Assembly (NCBI RefSeq): GCF_004765785.1
Contig: NZ_SBIT01000018.1
Coordinates: 1 to 64,000, forward strand
DNA length: 64,000 nt
Direction of reading: 5' to 3'
Source of the DNA: Halorussus ruber
GTDB taxonomy: Archaea; Halobacteriota; Halobacteria; Halobacteriales; Haladaptataceae
Shown here: positions 42,875 to 50,989 of the stretch, one piece after another
How the letters are laid out: every line of letters begins with the position of its first letter
Position numbering within the stretch: position 1 is the first letter of the stretch
Program-made: the position numbers and the translations under genes
The notes under the pieces: generated by a model
What the model saw: only the letters and a program-made list of their open reading frames with translations
The model's database searches: none
Told to the model about the DNA's origin: nothing

Positions 42875-43372
42875 ATCGCCGACACTCCGAACGGCTCTTT
42901 TCTTTCGCGGTCGCGCGGTGAGACGCTCGTCGCGCTCGTTTTCCGTCGATAGCTGTCGGCCCCGACGGACCGCCCCGACCCGCCCACGGCGGTGGCTGTC
43001 GCGCGACCGCGCACGCCGGACCCACTCCTCGTCATCACTCCCGCTCCTCGTCACTCGTCATCAAATACGGACCCTATTCGGCCGCTATCGAGCCAAGACA
43101 CCTACAGCAATCTTAAAACATTGTTTCTATGTTTCTCTATTATATATAGACACGTTTAATAATTTTGTAGCCACTCGATACGCGAAAACGAGAGTACGCG
43201 GCGCGTTATTGTTGGTTTTCTAACTTCAGAGGAGCGTCGGCCCGCGACCGCGGACCGACGCGCCATCCGCGCCGAACCCCAAACAAGAGTGCTAGGCCCT
43301 CTACTGCCAAAGAACCCGCCAGCACCCCCGTTCTAAATATAATATTTCTAATATCATAACCTAGAATAAAAC
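42875..43372. other. Intergenic spacer between subtilases 4 and 5
   Basis: At 531 bp the longest gap in the array. G+C-rich to 43080, then AT-rich patches (43105-43170 and 43330-43400). I find no gene, element copy or RNA here; the AT-rich right end holds the promoter of paralog 5. Confidence 0.5.
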
Positions 43373-43379
43373 TTTATTG
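43373..43379 (+). promoter_or_regulatory. TATA-like box of subtilase 5
   Basis: TTTATTG, 33 bases before the ATG at 43406. Confidence 0.5.
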
Positions 43380-43405
43380 CCGTCTGGTTATATTAATTAC
43401 ATGCA

Positions 43406-44569
43406 ATGCTCGAAGAAAGCAGCGGCGTATCCCGACGTAACGTCCTCCGAACTGCTGGTGGTTCGCTCGCCGCGATGAGCGTCACCGGTCTCGCTGCGGC
43501 CAAGCCCGACGACACCGTCGAGGTCAACGTCGGCTTCAAGTCCGACAAGGGCCGCCAGAAGGCTCTCGACGCCGCGAGCGACGTGGTCCGAGAGTTCGAC
43601 TCCATCGACGTCGTCACCATTCAGGCCCCCAAGAAGGCCGTCTCGGGTCTCGACAACAACCCGAACATCCGCTACGTCGAGGAGAACGGCCAGATGCACG
43701 CCCTCGCCGAGACCCTCCCGTGGGGCGTCGACCGCGTGGACGCCGACGTCGCCACCGCCAACGGCGAAACCGGCTACGGCGGCGACGTGGCCATCATCGA
43801 CACGGGTATCGACTCCGACCACCCCGACCTGCAGGACTACCTCGGCGCTGGCCACGCCGAAGTCAGCTGTAACTCCTGGTACGGCGAGTGTTACTACGAC
43901 TGGGACGACGACAACGGCCACGGTACCCACTGTGCCGGGATTGCGGCCGCCAACAACAACAGTCAGGGCGTCGTCGGCGTCGGTCCCGACCTGACCCTCC
44001 ACGCCGTCAAGGTCCTCGACTACAACGGTAGCGGTTCCTACTCCGACATCGCCGCGGGTGTCGAGTGGGTCGCCAACCAGGGCTACGACGTCGGTTCGAT
44101 GAGTCTCGGCGGTAGCTCCGGTTCCTCGACGCTCTACGACGCCATCCAGTACGCGTACGATAGCGGCGTCACGCTGGTCGCCGCCGCGGGCAACTCCGGT
44201 CCCTGTACGGACTGTGTCGGCTACCCCGCCGCCTACAGCGAGGTCATGGCCGTCTCCTCGACTGACGAGTACGACAACCTCTCGGACTTCTCCTCGACTG
44301 GTCCGGAAGTCGAAATCGCCGCGCCCGGTACCGACATCTACTCGACGTACCCCGACGAGACGTACGACACGCTCTCGGGCACGTCGATGGCCTGTCCGCA
44401 CGTCTCGGGTGCCGCGGGCATCCTCCGCGCTCAGGGCTACGCCCACGGCGACGCCCGCGCCCGTCTGAAGAACACCGCCGAGTACATCGGTCTCGGCGAC
44501 AACGAGTCCGGTTCGGGCCTCCTCGACGTCGCGGCCGCGGTCGGTCTCGACTCCAGCGACGACACGTAA
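43406..44569 (+). CDS. Secreted subtilase, paralog 5
   Basis: 387 residues. Tat motif SRRNVLRTAGGS; propeptide FKSDKGRQKALDAASDVV / KKAVSGLDNNPNIRYVEENGQ, related to paralog 3. Catalytic Asp in [18 protein letters not shown], His in [18 protein letters not shown], oxyanion Asn in AAGNSGPCTDC and Ser in [12 protein letters not shown]. The variable loop is shorter (EVSCNSWYGECYYDW), with two Cys, and the surface is unusually Tyr-rich. Complete and probably active; secreted. Confidence 0.9.
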   Translation: MLEESSGVSRRNVLRTAGGSLAAMSVTGLAAAKPDDTVEVNVGFKSDKGRQKALDAASDVVREFDSIDVVTIQAPKKAVSGLDNNPNIRYVEENGQMHALAETLPWGVDRVDADVATANGETGYGGDVAIIDTGIDSDHPDLQDYLGAGHAEVSCNSWYGECYYDWDDDNGHGTHCAGIAAANNNSQGVVGVGPDLTLHAVKVLDYNGSGSYSDIAAGVEWVANQGYDVGSMSLGGSSGSSTLYDAIQYAYDSGVTLVAAAGNSGPCTDCVGYPAAYSEVMAVSSTDEYDNLSDFSSTGPEVEIAAPGTDIYSTYPDETYDTLSGTSMACPHVSGAAGILRAQGYAHGDARARLKNTAEYIGLGDNESGSGLLDVAAAVGLDSSDDT

Positions 44570-44696
44570 TCGACGGTCCCGATTCCGGGTCGTCACCCAG
44601 CATCGACTCGCCTCGACACCCTTTTTATCGCGTCTCGCGCGAGTAGCGGAGCGTCTCCCGGAACATTTATTTCAATTTTACTAGCTACGAAATTAT

Positions 44697-44703
44697 TTTA
44701 TTG
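44697..44703 (+). promoter_or_regulatory. TATA-like box of subtilase 6
   Basis: TTTATTG, 29 bases before the ATG at 44726. Confidence 0.5.
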
Positions 44704-44725
44704 CCGGAGCGACCTCTAGAAACTG

Positions 44726-45862
44726 ATGTTCCCCGACGAAACCATCACACGACGAAGCGTGCTGAAGACGACCGGCGGTTCGCTCCTCGCGGTCGGCGCG
44801 GGCGGGTTCGCCTCGGCCGACCCCGACGACGTGGTACGCGCGAACGTCGGCTTCGAATCGGAGGCGGGCCGAACCGCGGCCCTCGACGCGGCCGACGACG
44901 TCGTCCGCGAGTTCGCCTTCGACGCGATGACGGTTCGCGCACCCAAAAGGGCCGTCTCGGCGCTCGCGGACCGACCCGGCGTGCGCTACGTCGAGCGCGA
45001 CGGGACCGCCCGAGCGCTCTCGACGACGTGGGCCTACGACCGCATCGACGCCGACGTGACGAACATCAACGGCTACACCGGAGACGGTGCCGACGTGGCG
45101 ATTATCGACACCGGCCTCCCGTGTAACAACTCCTGTCTGCCCAACGTGGGCACCGGCAAAGCGTTCGTCTCCTGTTCCAGCGGTTGCTGCGCCTCGTGGG
45201 ACGACGACAACGGCCACGGCACGAACGTCGCGGCCGCCATCGGTGCCAGCGAAAGCTGTGACTGCACCACCGGCATCGCGCCCGACGCGACCCTCCACGC
45301 CGTGAAGGTGCTGGACGACTACGGCTCGGGGTCGTACTCCGATGTGGCCGCTGGCATCGAGTACACCGCCGACCAAGGCTGGGATGTGGCCAACATCAGC
45401 CTCGGCGGCAGCTCCGGGTCCCAGACGCTGAAGGACGCCTGCACCTACGCCCAGAACAACGGCGTCCTGCTGGTCGGCGCGGCGGGCGGAAGCGGCCCCT
45501 GCACCGACTGCGTGGGCTACCCCGCGGCCTACTCGGAGGTCGTGGCCGTCTCCTCGACCAACTCCAACGACGAACTGTCGAGTTACTCCTCGACCGGCCC
45601 GGAAATCGAAATCGCCGCGCCCGGTTCCGACATCACCACGGTCGACCCCGACGGGAGTTGCATCACCATCTCGGGCACCTCGATGGCGACCGCACACGCC
45701 TCGGGCGTCGCCGCGCTGCTGATGGGCGAGGGCTACACCAACTCCGGCGCGCGCTCCCGGATGAAGAACACCGCCGAGAACATCGGCCTCAGCGACAACG
45801 AGTCGGGTGCCGGTCTGGTCGACGCCGCTGCCGCGATGGGGCTGGATTCGAGCGACGACTGA
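44726..45862 (+). CDS. Secreted subtilase, divergent paralog 6 with altered oxyanion site
   Basis: 378 residues. Tat motif TRRSVLKTTGGS; I9-like propeptide (~35-98). Triad residues remain: Asp128 (IIDTGLP), His164 (GHGTNVAAA) and Ser319 (SGTSMATAHASG). The oxyanion-hole Asn, present in paralogs 1-5 as AAGN, is Gly255 (GAAGGSGPCTDC), and the second His of HGTH is Asn. These changes should lower activity, so it may be a weak protease or a binding protein. It has the most cysteines of the set (CNNSC, CSSGCC, CDC, CTDC). It ends 42 bases before the inhibitor gene. Confidence 0.88.
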   Translation: MFPDETITRRSVLKTTGGSLLAVGAGGFASADPDDVVRANVGFESEAGRTAALDAADDVVREFAFDAMTVRAPKRAVSALADRPGVRYVERDGTARALSTTWAYDRIDADVTNINGYTGDGADVAIIDTGLPCNNSCLPNVGTGKAFVSCSSGCCASWDDDNGHGTNVAAAIGASESCDCTTGIAPDATLHAVKVLDDYGSGSYSDVAAGIEYTADQGWDVANISLGGSSGSQTLKDACTYAQNNGVLLVGAAGGSGPCTDCVGYPAAYSEVVAVSSTNSNDELSSYSSTGPEIEIAAPGSDITTVDPDGSCITISGTSMATAHASGVAALLMGEGYTNSGARSRMKNTAENIGLSDNESGAGLVDAAAAMGLDSSDD

Positions 45863-45904
45863 GGCCGGGAAAAGTTTTCAACCCCTCGTGCCGGAGGAAA
45901 AACT

Positions 45905-46237
45905 ATGACACTCCAGAGTTCAGTCACCGCGTCGGTCCAGTCCGACCGCGTCGAGTTCGAGTACACCGTCGAGAACGTCGGCGACGACCCCGAGGAGCTG
46001 ACCTTCCGAAGCGCCCTGAAGGCCGACTTCGCGGTCTTGGAGGGCGACGACGAAGTCTGGCGGGCCAGCGACGGCCAGATGTTCGCCCAGATGATACAGA
46101 CCGAGAGCCTCGACGCGGGCGACAGCGAGACCTTCCCCGGCGCGTGGGAGAATCCCGAACCCGGCGATTACACCGTCGTCGCCACGCTGAACACTTCCGG
46201 CGACGACGCCGAGGCGCGGGCCGACTTCTCGGTGTAG
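45905..46237 (+). CDS. BsuPI-type intracellular proteinase inhibitor
   Basis: A 110-residue beta-sandwich protein: VTASVQSDRVEFEYTVENVGDDPEELTFRSALKADFAV, DEVWRASDGQMFAQMIQTESLDAGDSETFPGAWE and PGDYTVVATLNT. This is the BsuPI pattern; the Bacillus subtilis prototype inhibits intracellular subtilisin-like proteases. There is no signal peptide, so it should stay in the cytoplasm. It lies 42 bases after the sixth subtilase, same strand, and may be cotranscribed with it. I infer that it protects the cell from subtilase folded and active before Tat export. No other strong alternative. Confidence 0.78.
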   Translation: MTLQSSVTASVQSDRVEFEYTVENVGDDPEELTFRSALKADFAVLEGDDEVWRASDGQMFAQMIQTESLDAGDSETFPGAWENPEPGDYTVVATLNTSGDDAEARADFSV

Positions 46238-46314
46238 GCCGTCTGCTTTTCGGAGACTCCCCGAGTCGCCCCCATTCCGAAACCCCCTAACCCGCCGACC
46301 ACCCATCCACGGGC

Positions 46315-46881
46315 ATGGAAGGCGAACCCGAGGTCGCGGTCCTCAGACTCGGCCACCGGCCGGGCCGCGACGAGCGCATGACGACCCACGTCGGCCTGAC
46401 AGCGCGGGCGCTGGGAGCCGACCGCGCGATTCTGGCTGGCGACGCGAGCAAGTCTCAGGGCACCGTCGAGGACATCACCGACCGCTTCGGCGGCCCCTTC
46501 AGCGTCGAGTTGACCGACAGCCCGAAGGCGGTCCTCCGGAACTGGGACGGAAAAGTCGTCCACCTCACGATGTACGGCGAGCGCGTCCAAGACGTAGAGG
46601 GCGAGATTCGAGACGCCCACCGCGGCGCAGACGGCGACCGCGAAAACGGCGACCCCATCCTCGTCGTGGTCGGCTCGCAGAAGGTTTCCTTCGACGTGTA
46701 CGAGGCCGCAGACTGGAACGTCGGCGTGACCAACCAACCCCACTCGGAGGTGGCCGGACTCGCGGTGTTCCTCGACCGCCTGTTCGAGGGCCGGGAGTTG
46801 GACCGCGAGTGGACCGACGCCGACCAAATCGTCGTCCCCGAGGAGACCGGCAAGACCGTCGTCCCGGCCGACGAGGAGTAG
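46315..46881 (+). CDS. trm56: tRNA (cytidine(56)-2'-O)-methyltransferase
   Basis: A 188-residue aTrm56, an archaea-specific SPOUT methyltransferase that 2'-O-methylates C56 in the T-loop of tRNAs using SAM. The signature VAVLRLGHRPGRDERMTTHVGLTARALGA is at the N-terminus; the knot region has PILVVVGSQKVSFDVYEAADWNVGVTNQPHSEVAGLAVFLDR. Normal length. Monocistronic, start ATG at 46315. Confidence 0.95.
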   Translation: MEGEPEVAVLRLGHRPGRDERMTTHVGLTARALGADRAILAGDASKSQGTVEDITDRFGGPFSVELTDSPKAVLRNWDGKVVHLTMYGERVQDVEGEIRDAHRGADGDRENGDPILVVVGSQKVSFDVYEAADWNVGVTNQPHSEVAGLAVFLDRLFEGRELDREWTDADQIVVPEETGKTVVPADEE

Positions 46882-47023
46882 GAATCTCCGGCGGGACGGT
46901 CTCCAGATGTCGCCCGCGGTCGCCTTGAGATATGCTCTCATATCCGCGAAAATTCGTTTCCGCTATCGGGCGTGTCCACGACCCCGCTCGTCTCGACGCG
47001 CTCCGGACGGAGGTGACGCACTG

Positions 47024-47341
47024 ATGTGGCAGGACGTGGTGTTCCTCCTCGGCAACGTGTTCTCGCTGGTGGTCCTCGTGCCGACGCTCCGGGACGAGAT
47101 GGCGAACGTGCCGCTGGGGACCGCGCTCCCCTCGGCGCTCATCGGCGTGGTCTACGGGACGGCGTTCGCCACGCTCGGGATGACGCTCTCGGCAGTGAGG
47201 GCGGTGCTAACCGGTCTGATGTGGAGTCTCATCGCCTCCCTCCGGTCGCCGAATCCGCTTCGGAGCGACGACGAGGTCAGCGAGTCGGACGTTCGACCCT
47301 CACCGCGGTCGGGCCGGTCGCCCGCCGTCTCGGACGACTGA
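47024..47341 (+). CDS. Small haloarchaeal membrane protein
   Basis: 105 residues. Three hydrophobic segments: VVFLLGNVFSLVVLVPTL, PLGTALPSALIGVVYGTAFATLGM and LSAVRAVLTGLMWSLIASL. They are followed by a polar, disordered tail. I see no catalytic motif. The pattern (two strong helices then an amphipathic one) recurs in haloarchaeal proteins of unknown function. ATG at 47024; the frame is also open from 46907 without membrane-protein character. Confidence 0.65.
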   Translation: MWQDVVFLLGNVFSLVVLVPTLRDEMANVPLGTALPSALIGVVYGTAFATLGMTLSAVRAVLTGLMWSLIASLRSPNPLRSDDEVSESDVRPSPRSGRSPAVSDD

Positions 47342-47737
47342 ATCTCCTCGTCAAAGTTCGAGACATCTATCGACGGGTTTGAAATGTATTTCTGATTGTT
47401 TAGAATATGTTTTTATTTCTTTAGAGGGACAGCGCATGGACAGGGTAACTGACGAACTGCGTCGAGTCGAAGTTGCGAAAAGCTAGCTAGTGCCGACTCC
47501 GAGGCGTTCCCGCACCGCAACCGCGACAGCGACCGCGGACCTCACACCTCCCCAACCTCGCGGCCGCGAAAGGCGGCCGCGTCCACCGGCAGCCAAACCG
47601 CGTCTGCCGAGCAGTCGTTCACTCCGTTCACGACAATCCCGCCAGCGCGCGCCGAACGCTGGAAACAATCGAACTTTCGGGGATGGCGAACCGAGACTAC
47701 TGTCACCGCGAAACGAGTTCCCAAAACGACCTCTCCG
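47342..47737. other. Intergenic region before tfe with a shared stem-loop module
   Basis: After an AT-rich island (47380-47425) it contains the palindrome GCGGCCGC-gaaag-GCGGCCGC (47561-47581) and then CGGCAGCC-aaaccgc-GTCTGCCG (47587-47609) followed by GTCGTTCACTCCGTTCACGAC, ending 47634. This last module is the one inside hairpin-element copies B and C. No gene seen. Confidence 0.5.
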
Positions 47738-47773
47738 ATGGTTTTAAACGGTCGAACGCCCCAGTACATCACA

Positions 47774-48310
47774 ATGGCTTTTGAGGACTTGCTGGAGGAC
47801 CCAGTAATTCAGAAATATCTTCACGAGTTGGTCGGTCCGAAGGGAATGCCCGTCGCCGCGGCCCCGCCGGACGGCGAGGTCACCGACGAGGAGTTAGCCG
47901 AGGAGTTGGATTTGGAACTCAACGACGTTCGGCGCGCGCTGTTCATCCTCTACGAGAACGACCTCGCCACGTACCGCCGCCTGCGTGACGAGGATTCGGG
48001 GTGGCTGACGTACCTCTGGACCTTCCAGTACGACAACATCCCGGACAATCTCGAAGAGGAGATGCACCGCCTGCTCGACGCGCTCGAACAGCGCAAGGAG
48101 TACGAACACCAACACGAGTTCTACCTGTGTGAGGTCTGTTCGATTCGCTTCGAGTTCGGCGAGGCGATGGACTTCGGCTTCGAGTGCCCCGAGTGCGGCT
48201 CGCCGCTCGAATCCATGGAGAACAGCCGACTCATCGACTCGATGGAGCGACGACTCGAAGACCTCCGCGAGGAACTCAACGTCGAGAAACTCGAAGAGGC
48301 CGAGGTATAG
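47774..48310 (+). CDS. tfe: Transcription initiation factor TFE alpha subunit
   Basis: A 178-residue archaeal TFIIE-alpha. Extended winged helix (~1-95: AFEDLLEDPVIQKYLHELVG, ELAEELDLELNDVRRALFILYENDLATYRR, WLTYLWTF), a coiled helix (~93-113), and a zinc ribbon with Cys119/122 and Cys138/141. TFE helps open the promoter with TBP/TFB and RNA polymerase. The ATG at 47774 follows a TTTTAAA box at 47742-47748 (32 bases), suggesting a leaderless mRNA. The next gene begins right after its stop codon. Confidence 0.95.
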   Translation: MAFEDLLEDPVIQKYLHELVGPKGMPVAAAPPDGEVTDEELAEELDLELNDVRRALFILYENDLATYRRLRDEDSGWLTYLWTFQYDNIPDNLEEEMHRLLDALEQRKEYEHQHEFYLCEVCSIRFEFGEAMDFGFECPECGSPLESMENSRLIDSMERRLEDLREELNVEKLEEAEV

Positions 48311-49003
48311 ATGGTCGTACTCGCCACCAAGGTGTACGTCCAGGGCGAGGCCCGCGAGCGCTCGCTCGACGCGCTCCGGTCGCTCGTCGGCAACGAAATC
48401 GAGGACTTAGACGTGGAGTACACCGTGGGCGTGCGCCACGACGACTTCGCGGTCGTCACCATCGAGGGCGAAGACGAGGTGATCGCGCGCAACCTCCTCC
48501 GCGAGGAGTTCGGCGAGATTACCCCCGACTTCGAGGCGGGCGAGACCTACGTCGGCACCCTCGAAGGGTGGGACGACGAGGGCTTCCTCCTCGACGCTGG
48601 CGAGGAGATTCGCGTCCCCGCCAGCGAACTCGGACTCGGGCAGGGGACCCCGGTCCAAATCGTCGAGCGCTTCGGGTTAGTCCAGCACATGCCCCTCGAA
48701 TTTGTCTACGGAGGGGAGGACCCCGAGACCGGCGAGGAACGCTCGACTCGCCTCGCCGACGCCGAGCGCGACCGCCTCTACGACTGGACTCGCGGCGCGG
48801 GCCGGGTCAACGTCAACAGCGCGACCCGCGGCGAGGTCCGAGCGACGGTCAACCGCGCCGGTCACGCCCGCGACATCGTGACGGTCGAGCGACTGGGCCT
48901 GCTGGAACAGAGTATCGTCTGCAAGGACGAGACCGACCCGCCGGGCCTGCTCGCGGCCATCGGCGACTACCTCCCGGCGGAGATTCGCTGCGTCATTCCC
49001 TGA
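48311..49003 (+). CDS. DUF2110 family protein
   Basis: A 230-residue DUF2110 protein, found almost only in archaea and usually next to tfe, as here. The N-terminal domain (~1-80) is alpha/beta (LATKVYVQGEARERSLDALRSL); a small beta barrel follows with YVGTLEGWDDEGFLLDAGEEIRVP, which looks S1- or OB-like. The C-terminal half contains RVNVNSATRGEVRATVNRAGHARDIVTVERLG. Its start codon directly follows the tfe stop, and the lipoprotein gene starts four bases after its own stop. Possibly RNA-linked; role unknown. Confidence 0.87.
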   Translation: MVVLATKVYVQGEARERSLDALRSLVGNEIEDLDVEYTVGVRHDDFAVVTIEGEDEVIARNLLREEFGEITPDFEAGETYVGTLEGWDDEGFLLDAGEEIRVPASELGLGQGTPVQIVERFGLVQHMPLEFVYGGEDPETGEERSTRLADAERDRLYDWTRGAGRVNVNSATRGEVRATVNRAGHARDIVTVERLGLLEQSIVCKDETDPPGLLAAIGDYLPAEIRCVIP

Positions 49004-49006
49004 GTC

Positions 49007-49777
49007 ATGAATCGACGACTGCTCCTCGCGTTCGGCGCGGTCGCCTTGCTGGCGATGACCGCCGGATGCTCGGGTGTCTTCGGCGGCGACCAGTTCAGCG
49101 AGAAGCGACTCGAAGGCGACGACACGGCCAGCTACGAGTGGAACACCTCCTCCGACGTGCGTATCAACGTCACGAGCGGCCAGTATCAGGCCATCTACAG
49201 CTTCGACAACCGCACGCAGCTCAAAGTCTTCGAGCGCGAGTCGCTCGGCGAGAAGACTCCCGTCGGGGTCAGTACGGTCAGGTTCAGGTACCCCAACGGC
49301 ACGGTCGTCACGCTCGGCCAGGACGCGGTCCAGAAGAAGGACTCGCGGACCGTCTTCACGCTCCCCGCCGAGAACGGCAAACTCGCCTACACTGCGCCCC
49401 ACCGCGGCAAGTCGTTCAGCACGCCCACCTACGTCGAGGGGTCGTACGAAGTCGTCCTCCCGGCCGGGATGCGCGTCGGTAACCCCGTCCTGAGTCAGGT
49501 TCGACCGAACGCCGACGACAAGACCCAAATCGACGGTCGGGTCCACCTCAAGTGGGCCGACGTGACCGCCGACAGCGTCGTGGTCCGGTACTACCTCGCC
49601 CGCGACCTCAAAATCTTCGCGGGCGTCATCGGCGCGGGCCTCCTCGTCGCCCTGCTGGGACTGGGCTACTTCCGCCTCCAGATTCGCCAACTGGAGCAGA
49701 AGCGCGAGGAGATGGGCCTGAACGTCGATACCGACGGCGACGAGTTCGACCAAGGGCCGCCGCCGGGGATGGGGTAG
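49007..49777 (+). CDS. DUF5803-type lipoprotein with C-terminal membrane helix
   Basis: 256 residues. A Sec lipoprotein signal, RRLLLAFGAVALLAMTAGCSG, places the lipid-modified Cys at ~21. The extracellular beta-rich domain (~25-190) is followed by a membrane helix IFAGVIGAGLLVALLGLGYF (~203-222) and a cytoplasmic coiled tail LQIRQLEQKREEMGLN. The family is haloarchaeal and of unknown function. It closes the tfe-DUF2110-DUF5803 operon. Confidence 0.82.
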   Translation: MNRRLLLAFGAVALLAMTAGCSGVFGGDQFSEKRLEGDDTASYEWNTSSDVRINVTSGQYQAIYSFDNRTQLKVFERESLGEKTPVGVSTVRFRYPNGTVVTLGQDAVQKKDSRTVFTLPAENGKLAYTAPHRGKSFSTPTYVEGSYEVVLPAGMRVGNPVLSQVRPNADDKTQIDGRVHLKWADVTADSVVVRYYLARDLKIFAGVIGAGLLVALLGLGYFRLQIRQLEQKREEMGLNVDTDGDEFDQGPPPGMG

Positions 49778-49846
49778 GCAGTTTTCGTTCGTTCTGTTTC
49801 TTTCCGGAGCGTCCGCTTTTTAGTCGCGCGACTACTATCCAACTCC

Positions 49847-50587
49847 ATGCAAGTAGCCATCGTCACCGTCGGCGACGAACTGCTGGCGGGTGACACCGTG
49901 AACACCAACGCCGCGTGGCTCGGCGAGCGCCTCGCCGACCGAGGAGCGACCGTCGAGCGCGTGGTGGTGGTCCCCGACCGCGTGGCCGACATCGCTCAGG
50001 AGGTCAACGAGTTGCGCGCCGAGTACGACGCCGTCGTCACCACGGGCGGCCTCGGGCCGACCCACGACGACCTGACGATGGAGGCCGTCGCGGCCGCCGT
50101 CGGCGTCCCGGTCGAGGAGAACGAGGAGGCCGTGGCGTGGATAACCGAACACACCGACTACGAACACGCCGACCTCGTGGAGGGGACGACCCACCTCCCG
50201 AAGGGGTGCCGGATGCTCCCCAACGAGAAGGGGGTCGCGCCGGGGTGCGTCATCGAGAGCGTCTACGTTCTGCCGGGCGTGCCCGACGAGATGAAGGCGA
50301 TGTTCGACGCGATTGCCGAGGAGTTCTCCGGCGACTACCGCCACGTCCGCGTCGTGGAAGCCGACGAACCCGAGAGCGCGCTGGTCGAGCGATTCGCGGA
50401 GCTACGCGACCGGTTCGACGTGACCGTCGGGAGCTATCCCGGCGACCACGTCCGCGTCAAGCTACAGAGTACCGACGAGGAGGAACTCGACCGCGCGGCC
50501 GACTGGCTCCGCGAGCGCGTCGATGGCCTCGACGAGGTTGACGAGGTCGATGGTGTCGAAGGGGCCGACGAAGCTGACGGCGTCTAG
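49847..50587 (+). CDS. CinA-like molybdopterin-binding-domain protein
   Basis: 246 residues. The MoCF_biosynth/MogA-like domain (~1-165) is of the CinA N-terminal (COG1058) type: IVTVGDELLAGDTVNTNAAWLGERLADRGATV, VVTTGGLGPTHDDLTMEAVAAAVG, GCRMLPNEKGVAPGC and YVLPGVPDEMKAMF. There is no C-terminal nicotinamide-nucleotide amidase domain, so pyrophosphatase-type activity on ADP-ribose or molybdopterin handling are the options. The Asp/Glu-Val-rich tail (~225-246) is low complexity. Its stop codon overlaps that of the opposite 36-residue gene. Confidence 0.85.
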   Translation: MQVAIVTVGDELLAGDTVNTNAAWLGERLADRGATVERVVVVPDRVADIAQEVNELRAEYDAVVTTGGLGPTHDDLTMEAVAAAVGVPVEENEEAVAWITEHTDYEHADLVEGTTHLPKGCRMLPNEKGVAPGCVIESVYVLPGVPDEMKAMFDAIAEEFSGDYRHVRVVEADEPESALVERFAELRDRFDVTVGSYPGDHVRVKLQSTDEEELDRAADWLRERVDGLDEVDEVDGVEGADEADGV

Positions 50588-50694
50588 CGGTAGAAGTACG
50601 CCAGCCACGCGGCCGTGATTGCGAGTCCGAGCACGGTGGTGACGATACCTGCGGCGTTGGCCGGAATCGTCGCCGATTCTGCGAGTACGAACAT
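50584..50694 (-). CDS. 36-residue membrane mini-protein
   Basis: MFVLAESATIPANAAGIVTT is followed by VLGLAITAAWLAYFYR: a short outer segment, one membrane helix and an aromatic/Arg end. It has an ATG, a hydrophobic profile unlike a random frame, and a stop codon that overlaps the cinA-like stop on the other strand. Similar tiny one-helix proteins occur in haloarchaea. Function unknown; coding status is an inference from composition. Confidence 0.55.
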   Translation of the reverse strand: MFVLAESATIPANAAGIVTTVLGLAITAAWLAYFYR

Positions 50695-50989
50695 GACCGG
50701 GAGTTCCCGTCGTGTACCCTTAATCCTTGCCAACGCCGTCTGCCCCTTCTCGACTCTGTCGGCCGAAATCGCCCGTTGACTCTCCGACCCGTTCGGAAAC
50801 CTATCCGTAATCCGTCGTTCGATTCAGCGTCGAAAACCGTTTATTCGACCCGGGAAGCCCGTAAGTAGACCGTTGTTCGGTTGAACTGTCGCTAACGGTC
50901 GCTCCCGTTTATCTACGAATCCGGCGAAGGTCGGTTTGCCCGCGAGAGGCGGTGCGGCGTTAAGAGCCGCCTACGCGGAGGAGTAAATC

